53,431 bases of DNA, from positions 1 to 53,431 of the forward strand of contig CAJWBQ010000031.1 in assembly GCA_913020115.1 (NCBI GenBank), read 5' to 3'. The DNA comes from an uncultured Cellvibrionales bacterium (GTDB taxonomy: Bacteria > Pseudomonadota > Gammaproteobacteria > Pseudomonadales > Cellvibrionaceae). Below are positions 46,224 through 53,431 of the stretch, in pieces. The notes below the pieces were generated by a model, which worked only from the letters and a program-made list of their open reading frames with translations, searched no databases and had not been told where the DNA came from. Both the position numbers and the translations under genes were made by a program. Within the stretch, counting starts at the first letter, position 1, and each line of letters opens with the position of its first letter.

Positions 46224-46597
46224 TCGGGTATACCCTCTCTAGCCTGACGATTCTGTCTATTGGCAAGGAGTATATGATACAAAATAATTAGAAGATAGTA
46301 ATTTTTCGTGTTATATTGATCGGCACCCCAAACACAAGATCCGGCGCAATGGAAAATAGCGGCTGTTTGGGTGATTATTAGGGATCTATAAAGCCTTTTA
46401 GGTAAATACCACTGAATTAGATGATTGATTAATAGAGCTCACAAAACTCACTAATCTTTCAATATAAGACTCACAACAACTTAAAAGCTTGGCTAAGCCA
46501 CGGTTCATACGGGCAAGCCGATACACAAAAAGCTAATAAGCGCCCCTATTGCCAATGTACTTTTACGGCGCAGGGTTAATTAGAGAGAGACATATTT
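46224..46597. other. Shared paaZ-paaK divergent control region
   Basis: This 374-base stretch has no gene. It contains the inverted repeat at 46271-46317 and AT-rich segments likely to hold both promoters. PaaX, the phenylacetyl-CoA-responsive repressor encoded at 48405-49331, is the most likely binder. Confidence 0.6.
46271..46317. promoter_or_regulatory. Candidate PaaX operator upstream of paaZ
   Basis: TATATGATACAAAAT (46271-46285) and ATTTTTCGTGTTATAT (46301-46316) form an inverted pair with a few mismatches. The left half matches about 10 of 15 positions of the E. coli PaaX consensus (WWTRTGATTCGYGWT). It lies 50-95 bases upstream of the paaZ start. The match is moderate. Confidence 0.4.
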
Positions 46598-48304
46598 ATG
46601 AGCCGCGAAAACACTCCACAGAGCGACAAGCAAGACTACAACCAACTTGAGCCGATTGAGAAAGCCAGTATCGAAGAGCTGCGCAGCTTGCAACTGCAGC
46701 GCATGCGCAAGACCTTGGAGCACGCCTATAACAACTCTCCCTTCTATAAAACACAATTTGACGAAGCCGGCGTTCGCCCTTCAGACCTAGAAAGTCTTAG
46801 CGACCTTGCAAAGTTTCCATTCACGACCAAGACAGACTTGCGCGACAACTACCCCTTTGGGATGTTTGCCACTCCCATGGAGAACATTGTTCGAATTCAC
46901 GCCTCTAGCGGCACAACGGGCAAGCCTACCGTTGTTGGGTATACCCAAAACGATATTGATGTATGGGCAGACGTAGTTGCTCGCTCTATCCGCGCCGCCG
47001 GGGGTCAAAGCAAGGACATGCTGCACAATGCCTATGGCTATGGCCTCTTCACTGGCGGACTAGGTGCGCACTATGGTGCCGAGCGTTTGGGGTGCACCGT
47101 CATCCCCATGTCTGGCGGCCAAACGGAAAAGCAGGTTCAACTAATTAAAGACTTTAACCCTGATCTGATCATGGTCACACCGTCTTACATGTTAAACATT
47201 GCAGACGAAATGGACCGTCAGGGCATCGACCCTCACCAACTAAAACTTCGAGTGGGTATTTTTGGCGCTGAACCGTGGACCGGCTCCATGCGAAAAGAAC
47301 TGGAAACTCGTCTGGGCATCGACGCCATTGATATTTACGGCCTCTCAGAGGTTATGGGCCCAGGTGTCGCCATGGAATGCCTGGAAACCAAAGATGGACC
47401 CACAATTTGGGAAGATCACTTCTACCCAGAGATTATCAACCCAGAAACAGGTGAAGTGGTACCCGACGGCGAAGAAGGGGAGCTGGTTTTCACAAGCCTG
47501 ACTAAGGAAGCCCTGCCGATTATCCGTTATCGCACCCGCGACCTGACACGCCTTCTGCCCGGCACCGCTCGCACAATGCGCCGCATGGACAAGATTACCG
47601 GGCGCAGCGATGACATGCTAATAATTCGCGGGGTTAACGTTTTCCCCACCCAAATCGAAGAGCAAATACTCGCGATTGACACACTCTCGCCACACTATCA
47701 AATTGAGATAAGTCGCGACGGCAATCTAGACAAGATGCAGGTCCTTGTTGAATCAAACAAGCAGCTGAACGAAGTTGAGCTAGAAGCGGCCTCTAAAGAC
47801 TTACAACATAAAATCAAGACTATGGTGGGCGTTACCACTCGCATTAATATTATGCCCCCTGAAAGCATGCCTCGCTCGGAGGGCAAAGCGAAAAGAGTGA
47901 TTGATAACCGCTTGGCACCTGTATTTGATAAGAGTTTTGAGCGCTGCTTAGCCAAAGCCAATTTCTTCGATAGCTTCTATCAGCGCTTCATAAGCAACAG
48001 TGACGATGCTAAAGCCATGTTCGCTAATACCGATATGGCAAATCAAAAGAAAATGCTGCAAAACTCTCTGTATATGATGGTGGCAGCACCCAGTGGAGTT
48101 AAAAAAGCGACGGCGCACATTGAACATATTGCCAAAAGCCACAGCCGTGAAGGTTACGGCGTTAAACCTGAACTCTATGACCTATGGCTAAGCTGTTTAC
48201 TTGAAACTGTAGAAGAATTTGACGATGAACATGAACCTGTAGTGGAGTCAGCTTGGAAGCAGACACTAGAACACGGTATTGAGTTGATGAAATCCCAGTA
48301 CTGA
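46598..48304 (+). CDS. paaK: Phenylacetate-CoA ligase fused to a C-terminal globin domain
   Basis: Predicted protein of 568 residues, about 130 longer than typical PaaK (~430-440). Residues ~20-440 are PaaK: ATP-binding HASSGTTGKP (101-110), YGLSEVMGPG (247-256), and the closing PRSEGKAKRVID (425-436). Residues ~442-568 form a globin: FFDSFYQRF (helix A/B), MFANTDMANQKKML (CD/E), then HSREGYGVKPELYDLW with H515 as likely proximal (F8) heme ligand, and AWKQTLEHGIELMK (helix H). The frame is continuous, and I see no internal start that would free the globin. The ligase makes phenylacetyl-CoA, the substrate of the O2-using PaaABCDE. The globin could bind O2 or NO; its role is unknown. Confidence 0.9.
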   Translation: MSRENTPQSDKQDYNQLEPIEKASIEELRSLQLQRMRKTLEHAYNNSPFYKTQFDEAGVRPSDLESLSDLAKFPFTTKTDLRDNYPFGMFATPMENIVRIHASSGTTGKPTVVGYTQNDIDVWADVVARSIRAAGGQSKDMLHNAYGYGLFTGGLGAHYGAERLGCTVIPMSGGQTEKQVQLIKDFNPDLIMVTPSYMLNIADEMDRQGIDPHQLKLRVGIFGAEPWTGSMRKELETRLGIDAIDIYGLSEVMGPGVAMECLETKDGPTIWEDHFYPEIINPETGEVVPDGEEGELVFTSLTKEALPIIRYRTRDLTRLLPGTARTMRRMDKITGRSDDMLIIRGVNVFPTQIEEQILAIDTLSPHYQIEISRDGNLDKMQVLVESNKQLNEVELEAASKDLQHKIKTMVGVTTRINIMPPESMPRSEGKAKRVIDNRLAPVFDKSFERCLAKANFFDSFYQRFISNSDDAKAMFANTDMANQKKMLQNSLYMMVAAPSGVKKATAHIEHIAKSHSREGYGVKPELYDLWLSCLLETVEEFDDEHEPVVESAWKQTLEHGIELMKSQY

Positions 48305-48325
48305 TTACATTGGTAAAAATCCTAT

Positions 48326-48359
48326 AAAAAAACCGGGCACTAATAATGCTCGGTTTTTT
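48326..48359. terminator. Bidirectional terminator between paaK and paaX
   Basis: Stem AACCGGGCA (48331-48339) and TGCTCGGTT (48347-48355) with one G-T pair, an A-tract before and a T-tract after. It serves the convergent paaK and paaX genes. Confidence 0.85.
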
Positions 48360-48404
48360 ATGTACTCGCTTAGCACAACAACGCTCTTCGCCCCGCACCC
48401 AATA

Positions 48405-49331
48405 CTATGCTTCGGCTAAACCGCCAAAACGCTCGTAGAAATGCGCATCAGCCCTTGGCAATTTACCATCAGCATTTTCCATCAGGCCAAGCAAATACTC
48501 TTCTGCCCCAACATAGGTGGCTCGGTAAATATTAGAGGTTAAATTCAAGGCGGCTTTACCCGCCCAATCTGCGGGCAATAAATCGTCGGGTAAGTCGGTG
48601 TCTTTCAAAAGAATGCGTCGATACTCGTGAATAAGTAGGGTTCGCAACTGGAAACACTGCCCGGGCTCAAGAGATTTCGATTTATTAATAGCCGCCATGA
48701 CTGGTCGAAACCGTGTTAGAAAATCACTGTAGCGCGTTTCGAGCTCATCCAGATTCCAGCACGTTTGAGACATTTGCTTAAGCACCTTCTGAGACGCCAG
48801 CTCTTCAGAGTGGGCATTCATCACAACCACCTTGTCGACAACCCCTAACTCTTGCAAGGTTTCGTCGAGCGAGCGCCTATCGGCCCCAGGGCGCGCCAAC
48901 ACACCTGATGTTAAAGCTCCATAACCCAGCCAGCGCAACTCCCTAATCAATTCATCCCGCTCGCCCTCAACAAAGGCTGGCATCAACAGGGTCCACTGAC
49001 CATCCCATTTTTCACGATGTGCAGAGTAGATACGGCGAGCCGTTTTTTGATATTGGCGGAGCCCAAACTCGGTAAAACTGTAGTAGCTGCGGCGCCCAAT
49101 TTGCACTGAGCTCAACCAATTATCCTGGATTAAGCGATACACAGAAGTGCGCACCAGCCGCTGGTTGAGGCCAAAAGGTTTGAGAGCTTCAATCAAGCTT
49201 CCAAGCCAAACTGACCCACCATGTTGGGCAATGGAATCGCCAAAAATACTGACAATGAGCGAGCCCCCTCTCATCGGGCGCTGGGATTGAAAATCAGTCA
49301 ACAAACTTTCAATACATTTCAGTTTGGCCAT
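48405..49331 (-). CDS. paaX: PaaX-type phenylacetyl-CoA-responsive repressor
   Basis: Predicted protein of 308 residues, usual size. The N-terminal winged-helix shows SLIVSIFGDSIAQHGG, VWLGSLIEALKPFG, RLVRTSVYRLIQDNW and IGRRSYYSFTEFG, the PaaX signature set. PaaX represses paa operons and is released by phenylacetyl-CoA, the product of PaaK. It is convergent with paaK and downstream of the AraC-type gene. Confidence 0.92.
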   Translation of the reverse strand: MAKLKCIESLLTDFQSQRPMRGGSLIVSIFGDSIAQHGGSVWLGSLIEALKPFGLNQRLVRTSVYRLIQDNWLSSVQIGRRSYYSFTEFGLRQYQKTARRIYSAHREKWDGQWTLLMPAFVEGERDELIRELRWLGYGALTSGVLARPGADRRSLDETLQELGVVDKVVVMNAHSEELASQKVLKQMSQTCWNLDELETRYSDFLTRFRPVMAAINKSKSLEPGQCFQLRTLLIHEYRRILLKDTDLPDDLLPADWAGKAALNLTSNIYRATYVGAEEYLLGLMENADGKLPRADAHFYERFGGLAEA

Positions 49332-49433
49332 ATATTACGATATTCCTGTATCAATTTTCGCAGGAGGGATTCTACTGATGAGGAAGGGCTCTGGCAAACA
49401 TCGTGGCAGCATACGCCAGCAGTTTGCCCTTGC

Positions 49434-50399
49434 TTACAGTGAGAACTGTGCGTTTTTGCGGTGCTGACTAGGGGACATGCCAAACTGCGCTTTAAAACAA
49501 CGACCAAAATGAGACGCGTCATTAAAGCCCCACTGAAAAGCAATTTCTGTGGCGGTAAAGGCATTCATTTCAGGGTTTTCAAGGCAATTTCTACAGCCCT
49601 CTAAGCGCTGAAGCTGTATATATCGCCCTACTGAGGTGTCTTCGGGCTTAAACAGCATATGCAAATATCGAGTACTGATCCCCTGAGCTTGGGCAATCAT
49701 ATCAGGCGATAGTTGGGGGTCTTTCAAATGCTTGTAGATAAAGTTTTTAACGCGGTAGATATACTCCACCCGAGGGCTGCGGTCTAAGCGTTGGCTCTGA
49801 GGCGTATTAAAGCTGAGAGACGTCACCAACAGATCAAGAATATTAGCCTCTAGGCGCTGCAGCAAGGCAGGATCAAAGTCATCAATTCGCTTTAACAATG
49901 AAAAAACAAACTGGCTTAATAAACCATTTGAACCCTGATTAGCCGCCATACGCTGCCCAAGATATTGCTCTGGGTCGCGCAATTGCGCCTGTAGGACATG
50001 ATGAGGAATGGCGAGAATGGCCTGCCCGTAATGCGCTGGGAATTGCAATTCATAGGGTTCCGTAGCACTAGCTAAAACAAAGTCACCCGGCAACAAATTG
50101 GCTTCTCGGCCGCGCTGAGAAAAGATTCCGGCGCCCTCTATTTGAAATTTCACCAAATAGAAATCATCGCTCACCTTACCAATATGCGTTTTCCGCCGAT
50201 AAACATTCAAGGGCGCACTCTGCACTTGCGCCAGATGCATGGTTTCGAGTGAGCTCGTCTCGAGGTAACCACCAAAATCGGAGCTTAACTTCCCTGCCAT
50301 TTCACAATCAACAGGGCTGAACGCCTGACACACAGCCTGGTTCCAGGATTCAAATTGATCGAGAACAGACACTTGGCTTGAAGGGCTGGCAATAATCAT
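49434..50399 (-). CDS. AraC-family regulator, FeaR-like
   Basis: Predicted protein of 321 residues. The N-terminal AraC_binding_2-like half (FYLVKFQIEGAGIFSQRG, LLPGDFVLASATEPYELQF) and the C-terminal double helix-turn-helix (IAQAQGISTRYLHMLFK, ATEIAFQWGFNDASHFGRCF) match FeaR, the activator of phenylethylamine and tyramine oxidation in E. coli. Here an amine dehydrogenase replaces the E. coli amine oxidase, but the regulatory logic would be the same. It sits between paaX and paaE. Confidence 0.85.
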   Translation of the reverse strand: MIIASPSSQVSVLDQFESWNQAVCQAFSPVDCEMAGKLSSDFGGYLETSSLETMHLAQVQSAPLNVYRRKTHIGKVSDDFYLVKFQIEGAGIFSQRGREANLLPGDFVLASATEPYELQFPAHYGQAILAIPHHVLQAQLRDPEQYLGQRMAANQGSNGLLSQFVFSLLKRIDDFDPALLQRLEANILDLLVTSLSFNTPQSQRLDRSPRVEYIYRVKNFIYKHLKDPQLSPDMIAQAQGISTRYLHMLFKPEDTSVGRYIQLQRLEGCRNCLENPEMNAFTATEIAFQWGFNDASHFGRCFKAQFGMSPSQHRKNAQFSL

Positions 50400-50599
50400 A
50401 GAACGCTTCCTCTATCAGACTGCTAGGATAGCGACAATCCTCCAAAGATGCCAGCTAAGTGCTCACAGCTATTGATACGTTATAAAGGGCGGCTTACTGA
50501 ATTTACGAGTCATTTATAGGTGCTCTGGCGACGGGCTAGTGAACCCTGCACACCCAGTGGCGGCAAGGAACAAAAACCTTATATCTCTTTCAAAAACTA

Positions 50600-51697
50600 C
50601 TAACGCTGATCAAAGTCCACAACCACCTTGTCAGATATCGGGTGGGCCTGGCAACTCAAAATATAACCCGCCTCTATTTCATGGGGCTCTAATCCGTGTG
50701 TGACATCCATATCCACCTGCCCTTCTACGAGCTTGCACTTACACGTAGAACACACCCCAGCTTTACAAGAGTAGGGTAGCTCCACACCATTATTCATGCC
50801 GGCATCAAGAATGTTTTCGCCAACCGCAGCCAAGTCGAACTGAATAGCACGGCCGTCAGCCTTTAATGTAACCCTACTGGTTTTCTCTTCACCGTATTCC
50901 TGCACACGTTGATGAGCTTTGTCCATCCGCACTTGAGAGTCTTCTGAAGAACTGGCAAATAGCTCGTAGTGAATTTGAGTATCTTCCAGGCCCTCAATAC
51001 GGAAACCTCGTGAGATTTCCGACATCATAGATTCCGGACCACAAATAAAGGCTTCATCTGTCTTATTAATATCAATTAAGCGGTTCTTTTGCAGTAAATA
51101 ACCTTTCTTATTATCAATTCGTCCGTTCAACAACTCAGAGCCCTGATCTTCCATGCTCATTATATTGATCCACTGGAATCGTTCCAAATAGGCATTTTTT
51201 ACAAAGCTAAGCTCTTCTTTAAACATCACAGAATTACTGCGGCGATTGCCATAAATTAGCGTAACCTGACTGTGAGGCTCCGTGCTTAACACCGACTTTA
51301 TAATCGAGAGCATGGGCGTGATGCCACTACCCACGGCCAAACACATGTAACTTTTTTGCTGCTCTTCACGCAAAGGCGTGCAAAAGTTGCCCTGAGGAGG
51401 CATCACTTCAATGCTGTCTCCACGCTTAAAATTGTCATTCGCGTAATTCGAGAACAGTCCATTATTGACGCGCTTAATACCAACGCGCATATGACCATCG
51501 TTCACCCCAGAACAAATGGAATAAGAACGACGAACCTCCTCGCCATTAATGTTGGCCTTCAGGGTTAAAAACTGCCCAGGGGAAAAACGAAACTTCTCCT
51601 CAAGAGCTTCTGGAACGGCCAGAGTAACGCATACTGCAGTCTCGGTTTCTGGCTTCACATCAGAAATCGATAATGAATAAAAACTTGTATCGGGCAT
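50600..51697 (-). CDS. paaE: Phenylacetyl-CoA 1,2-epoxidase reductase PaaE
   Basis: Predicted protein of 365 residues. FAD-binding RRSYSICSG and NAD(P)-binding GSGITPMLSIIKS lie in the reductase part. The C-terminal plant-type 2Fe-2S domain has C311, C316, C319 and C349 (C-x4-C-x2-C-x29-C). It passes electrons from NADPH to the PaaA di-iron centre. It is the last gene of the paaABCDE operon. Confidence 0.95.
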   Translation of the reverse strand: MPDTSFYSLSISDVKPETETAVCVTLAVPEALEEKFRFSPGQFLTLKANINGEEVRRSYSICSGVNDGHMRVGIKRVNNGLFSNYANDNFKRGDSIEVMPPQGNFCTPLREEQQKSYMCLAVGSGITPMLSIIKSVLSTEPHSQVTLIYGNRRSNSVMFKEELSFVKNAYLERFQWINIMSMEDQGSELLNGRIDNKKGYLLQKNRLIDINKTDEAFICGPESMMSEISRGFRIEGLEDTQIHYELFASSSEDSQVRMDKAHQRVQEYGEEKTSRVTLKADGRAIQFDLAAVGENILDAGMNNGVELPYSCKAGVCSTCKCKLVEGQVDMDVTHGLEPHEIEAGYILSCQAHPISDKVVVDFDQR

Positions 51698-51720
51698 AGT
51701 GCCACCTGTTGTTTTTCAGC

Positions 51721-52260
51721 TTATAGTTTTTTGAAGTAATCGAAGGGCTCGAAGCAATCGTCACACTGAAATAGTGCCTTGCAGGCTGTCGATGCAAACT
51801 CACTCACTCTATGAGTATCAACAGAGCCACAGCGAGGACAGCGAACGCCATTTTCCGGCGTTTCTCGCCCAGACTGTTCTAGTGCATCATTCGGCGCGGC
51901 AATACCATAGTCCCGCAGCTGCTCCCGCCCTTTGTCTGTCATCCAATCGGTCGTCCACGCTGGAGAAAGCTGGGTTTCCACAGAGTAGTTAACAATGCCA
52001 TTCTCCCGCAGCGCAATTTCAATGTCCTCACGCATTACATCCATCGCAGGGCAGCCAGAATAAGTCGGTGTAATAGTGACCGTTATTCTGTCGTCCTCGC
52101 GTTGCACGTCGCGCAACACACCCATATCCCACAATGAAAGCACGGGAATCTCTGGGTCTTTGACCTCATCTAAAATGTTCCACAAGTCTAGGCATTGCGA
52201 GTTGCGTCGAAATAGCTCTCGCTCGTACTGCTCTTGGCGCATCGCGGGAATACGTTGCAT
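51721..52260 (-). CDS. paaD: PaaD, epoxidase maturation factor
   Basis: Predicted protein of 179 residues. The N-terminal DUF59/MIP18 domain (VKDPEIPVLSLWDMGVLRDV, then TITPTYSGCPAMDVM) is followed by a zinc-ribbon-like tail with CPRC (141-144) and C166/C169 (CDDC). PaaD is needed for the iron-sulfur cluster of the multicomponent epoxidase. It lies 23 bases before paaE and starts after the paaC stop within 5 bases. Confidence 0.93.
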   Translation of the reverse strand: MQRIPAMRQEQYERELFRRNSQCLDLWNILDEVKDPEIPVLSLWDMGVLRDVQREDDRITVTITPTYSGCPAMDVMREDIEIALRENGIVNYSVETQLSPAWTTDWMTDKGREQLRDYGIAAPNDALEQSGRETPENGVRCPRCGSVDTHRVSEFASTACKALFQCDDCFEPFDYFKKL

Positions 52261-52264
52261 TCAC

Positions 52265-53029
52265 TCACCACTGACTATTGGGATAACAGCGATGCACATG
52301 CTGCAATTCAGTTAACAAGTGGCCTAGGTTTTCCGTATGGTAACCTTCTCGGCCTCCTCGTACCGCCCACTCCGTCGCTGGCACCTTTAGAGTTGCCGCC
52401 GTCAAAATTTCTGAAACTTCGGCCAGCCACTGATCTTTGAACAAGGACGCGTCAACAGCAATCTCTGCCTTTATTAAGTTCTGCTCCAACAGATCGTGCT
52501 CAAACAATTCATTTGTGTAGCCCCAGATATCGTCAACCGCCGATTGCAGCCGCTGATGACTTTCCTCGGTGCCATCGCCTAAACGAAGCACCCAATCTGT
52601 ACTACGGCGCAAATGATAGCGAGTTTCTTTGACGCCCTTGGCCGCGATCGCCGCCAAAGTCTTGTCTTTAGAATTCATCAGTGCTGATAAATAATGGCTG
52701 TGATAGACATCCAGCATTAACTGTCGTGCGGTGCTGTAGGCAAAATCTCCGCGGGGCAACTCATTGATTAAATGATTCTGAAACTCCCGCTCGCTGCGCA
52801 GGAAAGCAAAGTCATCTTCCGTTTTATCATTACCGGTAAGATCTGCTGCGTAGGTATAATACATCCGCGAACGACCGATGAAATCCAGCGCAACATTGCC
52901 TTGAGCAATATCTTCTTCTAGAAAAGGACCGTGGCTCACCCACTCAGAGATTCGGTGGCCCAATATCAGGGCATCGTCACCTAGGCGCACAGCGTAGGTG
53001 ATGATTGCTTGTTTTAATTCGTCGTGCAT
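52265..53029 (-). CDS. paaC: PaaC, epoxidase structural subunit
   Basis: Predicted protein of 254 residues from the ATG at 53029 (MHDELKQAIITY), where GAGAG precedes it. It is a ferritin-like helical protein with RLGDDALILGHRISEW and EDIAQGNVALDFIGRSR. PaaC pairs with PaaA without its own catalytic iron site. A longer frame back to 53080 overlaps the region before paaB's end and is unlikely. Confidence 0.95.
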   Translation of the reverse strand: MHDELKQAIITYAVRLGDDALILGHRISEWVSHGPFLEEDIAQGNVALDFIGRSRMYYTYAADLTGNDKTEDDFAFLRSEREFQNHLINELPRGDFAYSTARQLMLDVYHSHYLSALMNSKDKTLAAIAAKGVKETRYHLRRSTDWVLRLGDGTEESHQRLQSAVDDIWGYTNELFEHDLLEQNLIKAEIAVDASLFKDQWLAEVSEILTAATLKVPATEWAVRGGREGYHTENLGHLLTELQHVHRCYPNSQW

Positions 53030-53080
53030 TACGTCACTCTCTTTGTTAACTCGTTGGCACTCATAACAGTCACTTCCCAA

Positions 53081-53368
53081 CTACATATTGTTCACTTCTT
53101 TGGGGAGCGGATAGTAGGTGGCATGACGGTAGGGCTTGTCGTCAGACGGATCGAAGAAGCAATCACTGTCGTCTTCTTGCGACGCACAAATGTCACCCGA
53201 TTTAACCACCCAAATACTTACACCCTCGCTGCGACGAGTGTAACAATCGCGCGCATATTCCAAAGCCTGCTCACGATTTACAGCGTGCAAACTACCCACG
53301 TGTTTGTGATCTAAGCCTCGCGCCGAACGAATAAAGACTTCAAATAATTCTAGGTTTTCTACAGACAT
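53081..53368 (-). CDS. paaB: PaaB, epoxidase subunit
   Basis: Predicted protein of 95 residues from the ATG at 53368 (MSVENLELFEVFIRS), with GGAG upstream. RSARGLDHKHVGSLHA and YARDCYTRRSEGVSIWVV are the family pattern. PaaB bridges PaaA-PaaC pairs in the complex. The longer frame from 53392 would start between paaA and paaB. Confidence 0.95.
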   Translation of the reverse strand: MSVENLELFEVFIRSARGLDHKHVGSLHAVNREQALEYARDCYTRRSEGVSIWVVKSGDICASQEDDSDCFFDPSDDKPYRHATYYPLPKEVNNM

Positions 53369-53399
53369 AATTTTCTCCAGCAATTTTGACAACAGCTAC

Positions 53400-53431
53400 T
53401 TAGGCGGCCTTTTCGGCACGACGAGCTTTTT
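53400..53431 (-). CDS. paaA: PaaA, epoxidase catalytic subunit, C-terminal end only
   Basis: Only the last codons are inside the window (KARRAEKAA then stop at 53400-53402), running off the right edge. Position just upstream of paaB in the standard paaABCDE order is the main support; the sequence alone is too short to prove it. Confidence 0.7.
   Translation of the reverse strand, partial: KARRAEKAA

Noticed and set aside
47941..48304. A separate globin gene downstream of paaK
   Set aside because: The ligase frame reads straight into the globin with no stop codon or ribosome binding site, so on this sequence it is one polypeptide.
1..53431. CRISPR arrays, insertion-sequence transposases or rRNA genes
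   Set aside because: I looked for regular spaced repeats, transposase-like proteins and rRNA-like stretches and saw none. The only direct repeat of note is the pair near 3275-3407.

Overview
The window looks like a chromosomal stretch from a marine, aerobic, heterotrophic gammaproteobacterium, perhaps of the Spongiibacteraceae/Cellvibrionales type. This is inferred from the mix of TonB-dependent receptors, a BCCT transporter, DUF4214 and PEP-CTERM-like exported proteins, PaaX-type control and moderate GC. No rRNA gene or complete tRNA gene is visible, so the placement is a guess.

Layout. 1-3674: probable right end of an integrated element. It holds a rhomboid-like partial gene, small exported proteins, a P-loop ATPase and a 0.6 kb non-coding block with hairpins and palindromes. 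It ends in a tRNA-like 3' end followed by a strong terminator. 3824-13618: ordinary chromosome, with a DUF4214 protein carrying two tandem domains, a BCCT transporter, a DUF3127 protein with an SSB-like tail, a glycerate-kinase-like enzyme, a GlcD-like flavoprotein, a PEP-CTERM-like protein, a solute-binding protein, an RsuA-type pseudouridine synthase and a methyltransferase. 13957-18856: exported proteins, then an ECF sigma/anti-sigma/periplasmic protein/TPR-barrel array with a possible ECF promoter upstream of another exported protein. 18903-21651: alpha/beta hydrolase, DesK-like kinase and NarL-like regulator. 21785-34862: a MalT-like regulator, a class II glutamine amidotransferase-fold enzyme, a complete Opp/Dpp ABC transporter, its binding protein, a methyltransferase and a TonB receptor, which together look like one uptake and processing locus.

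35065-53431: an aromatic-amine and phenylacetate catabolic region. A tryptophan-tryptophylquinone amine dehydrogenase operon (two cytochromes c, small subunit, MauD, MauE, heavy chain) lies next to an aldehyde dehydrogenase, a TonB receptor and an EthD-like protein. PaaZ, PaaK, PaaX, a FeaR-like AraC regulator and PaaEDCB with the tail of PaaA follow. Read together: 2-phenylethylamine or a similar amine is deaminated in the periplasm, the aldehyde is oxidised to phenylacetate, PaaK makes phenylacetyl-CoA, PaaABCDE epoxidises the ring with O2, and PaaZ opens it. The beta-oxidation genes (paaF, G, H, J) are not in the window.

The most unusual object is PaaK (46598-48304). Its C-terminal ~125 residues form a globin domain, which gives a phenylacetate-CoA ligase-globin fusion in a pathway whose next step consumes O2.
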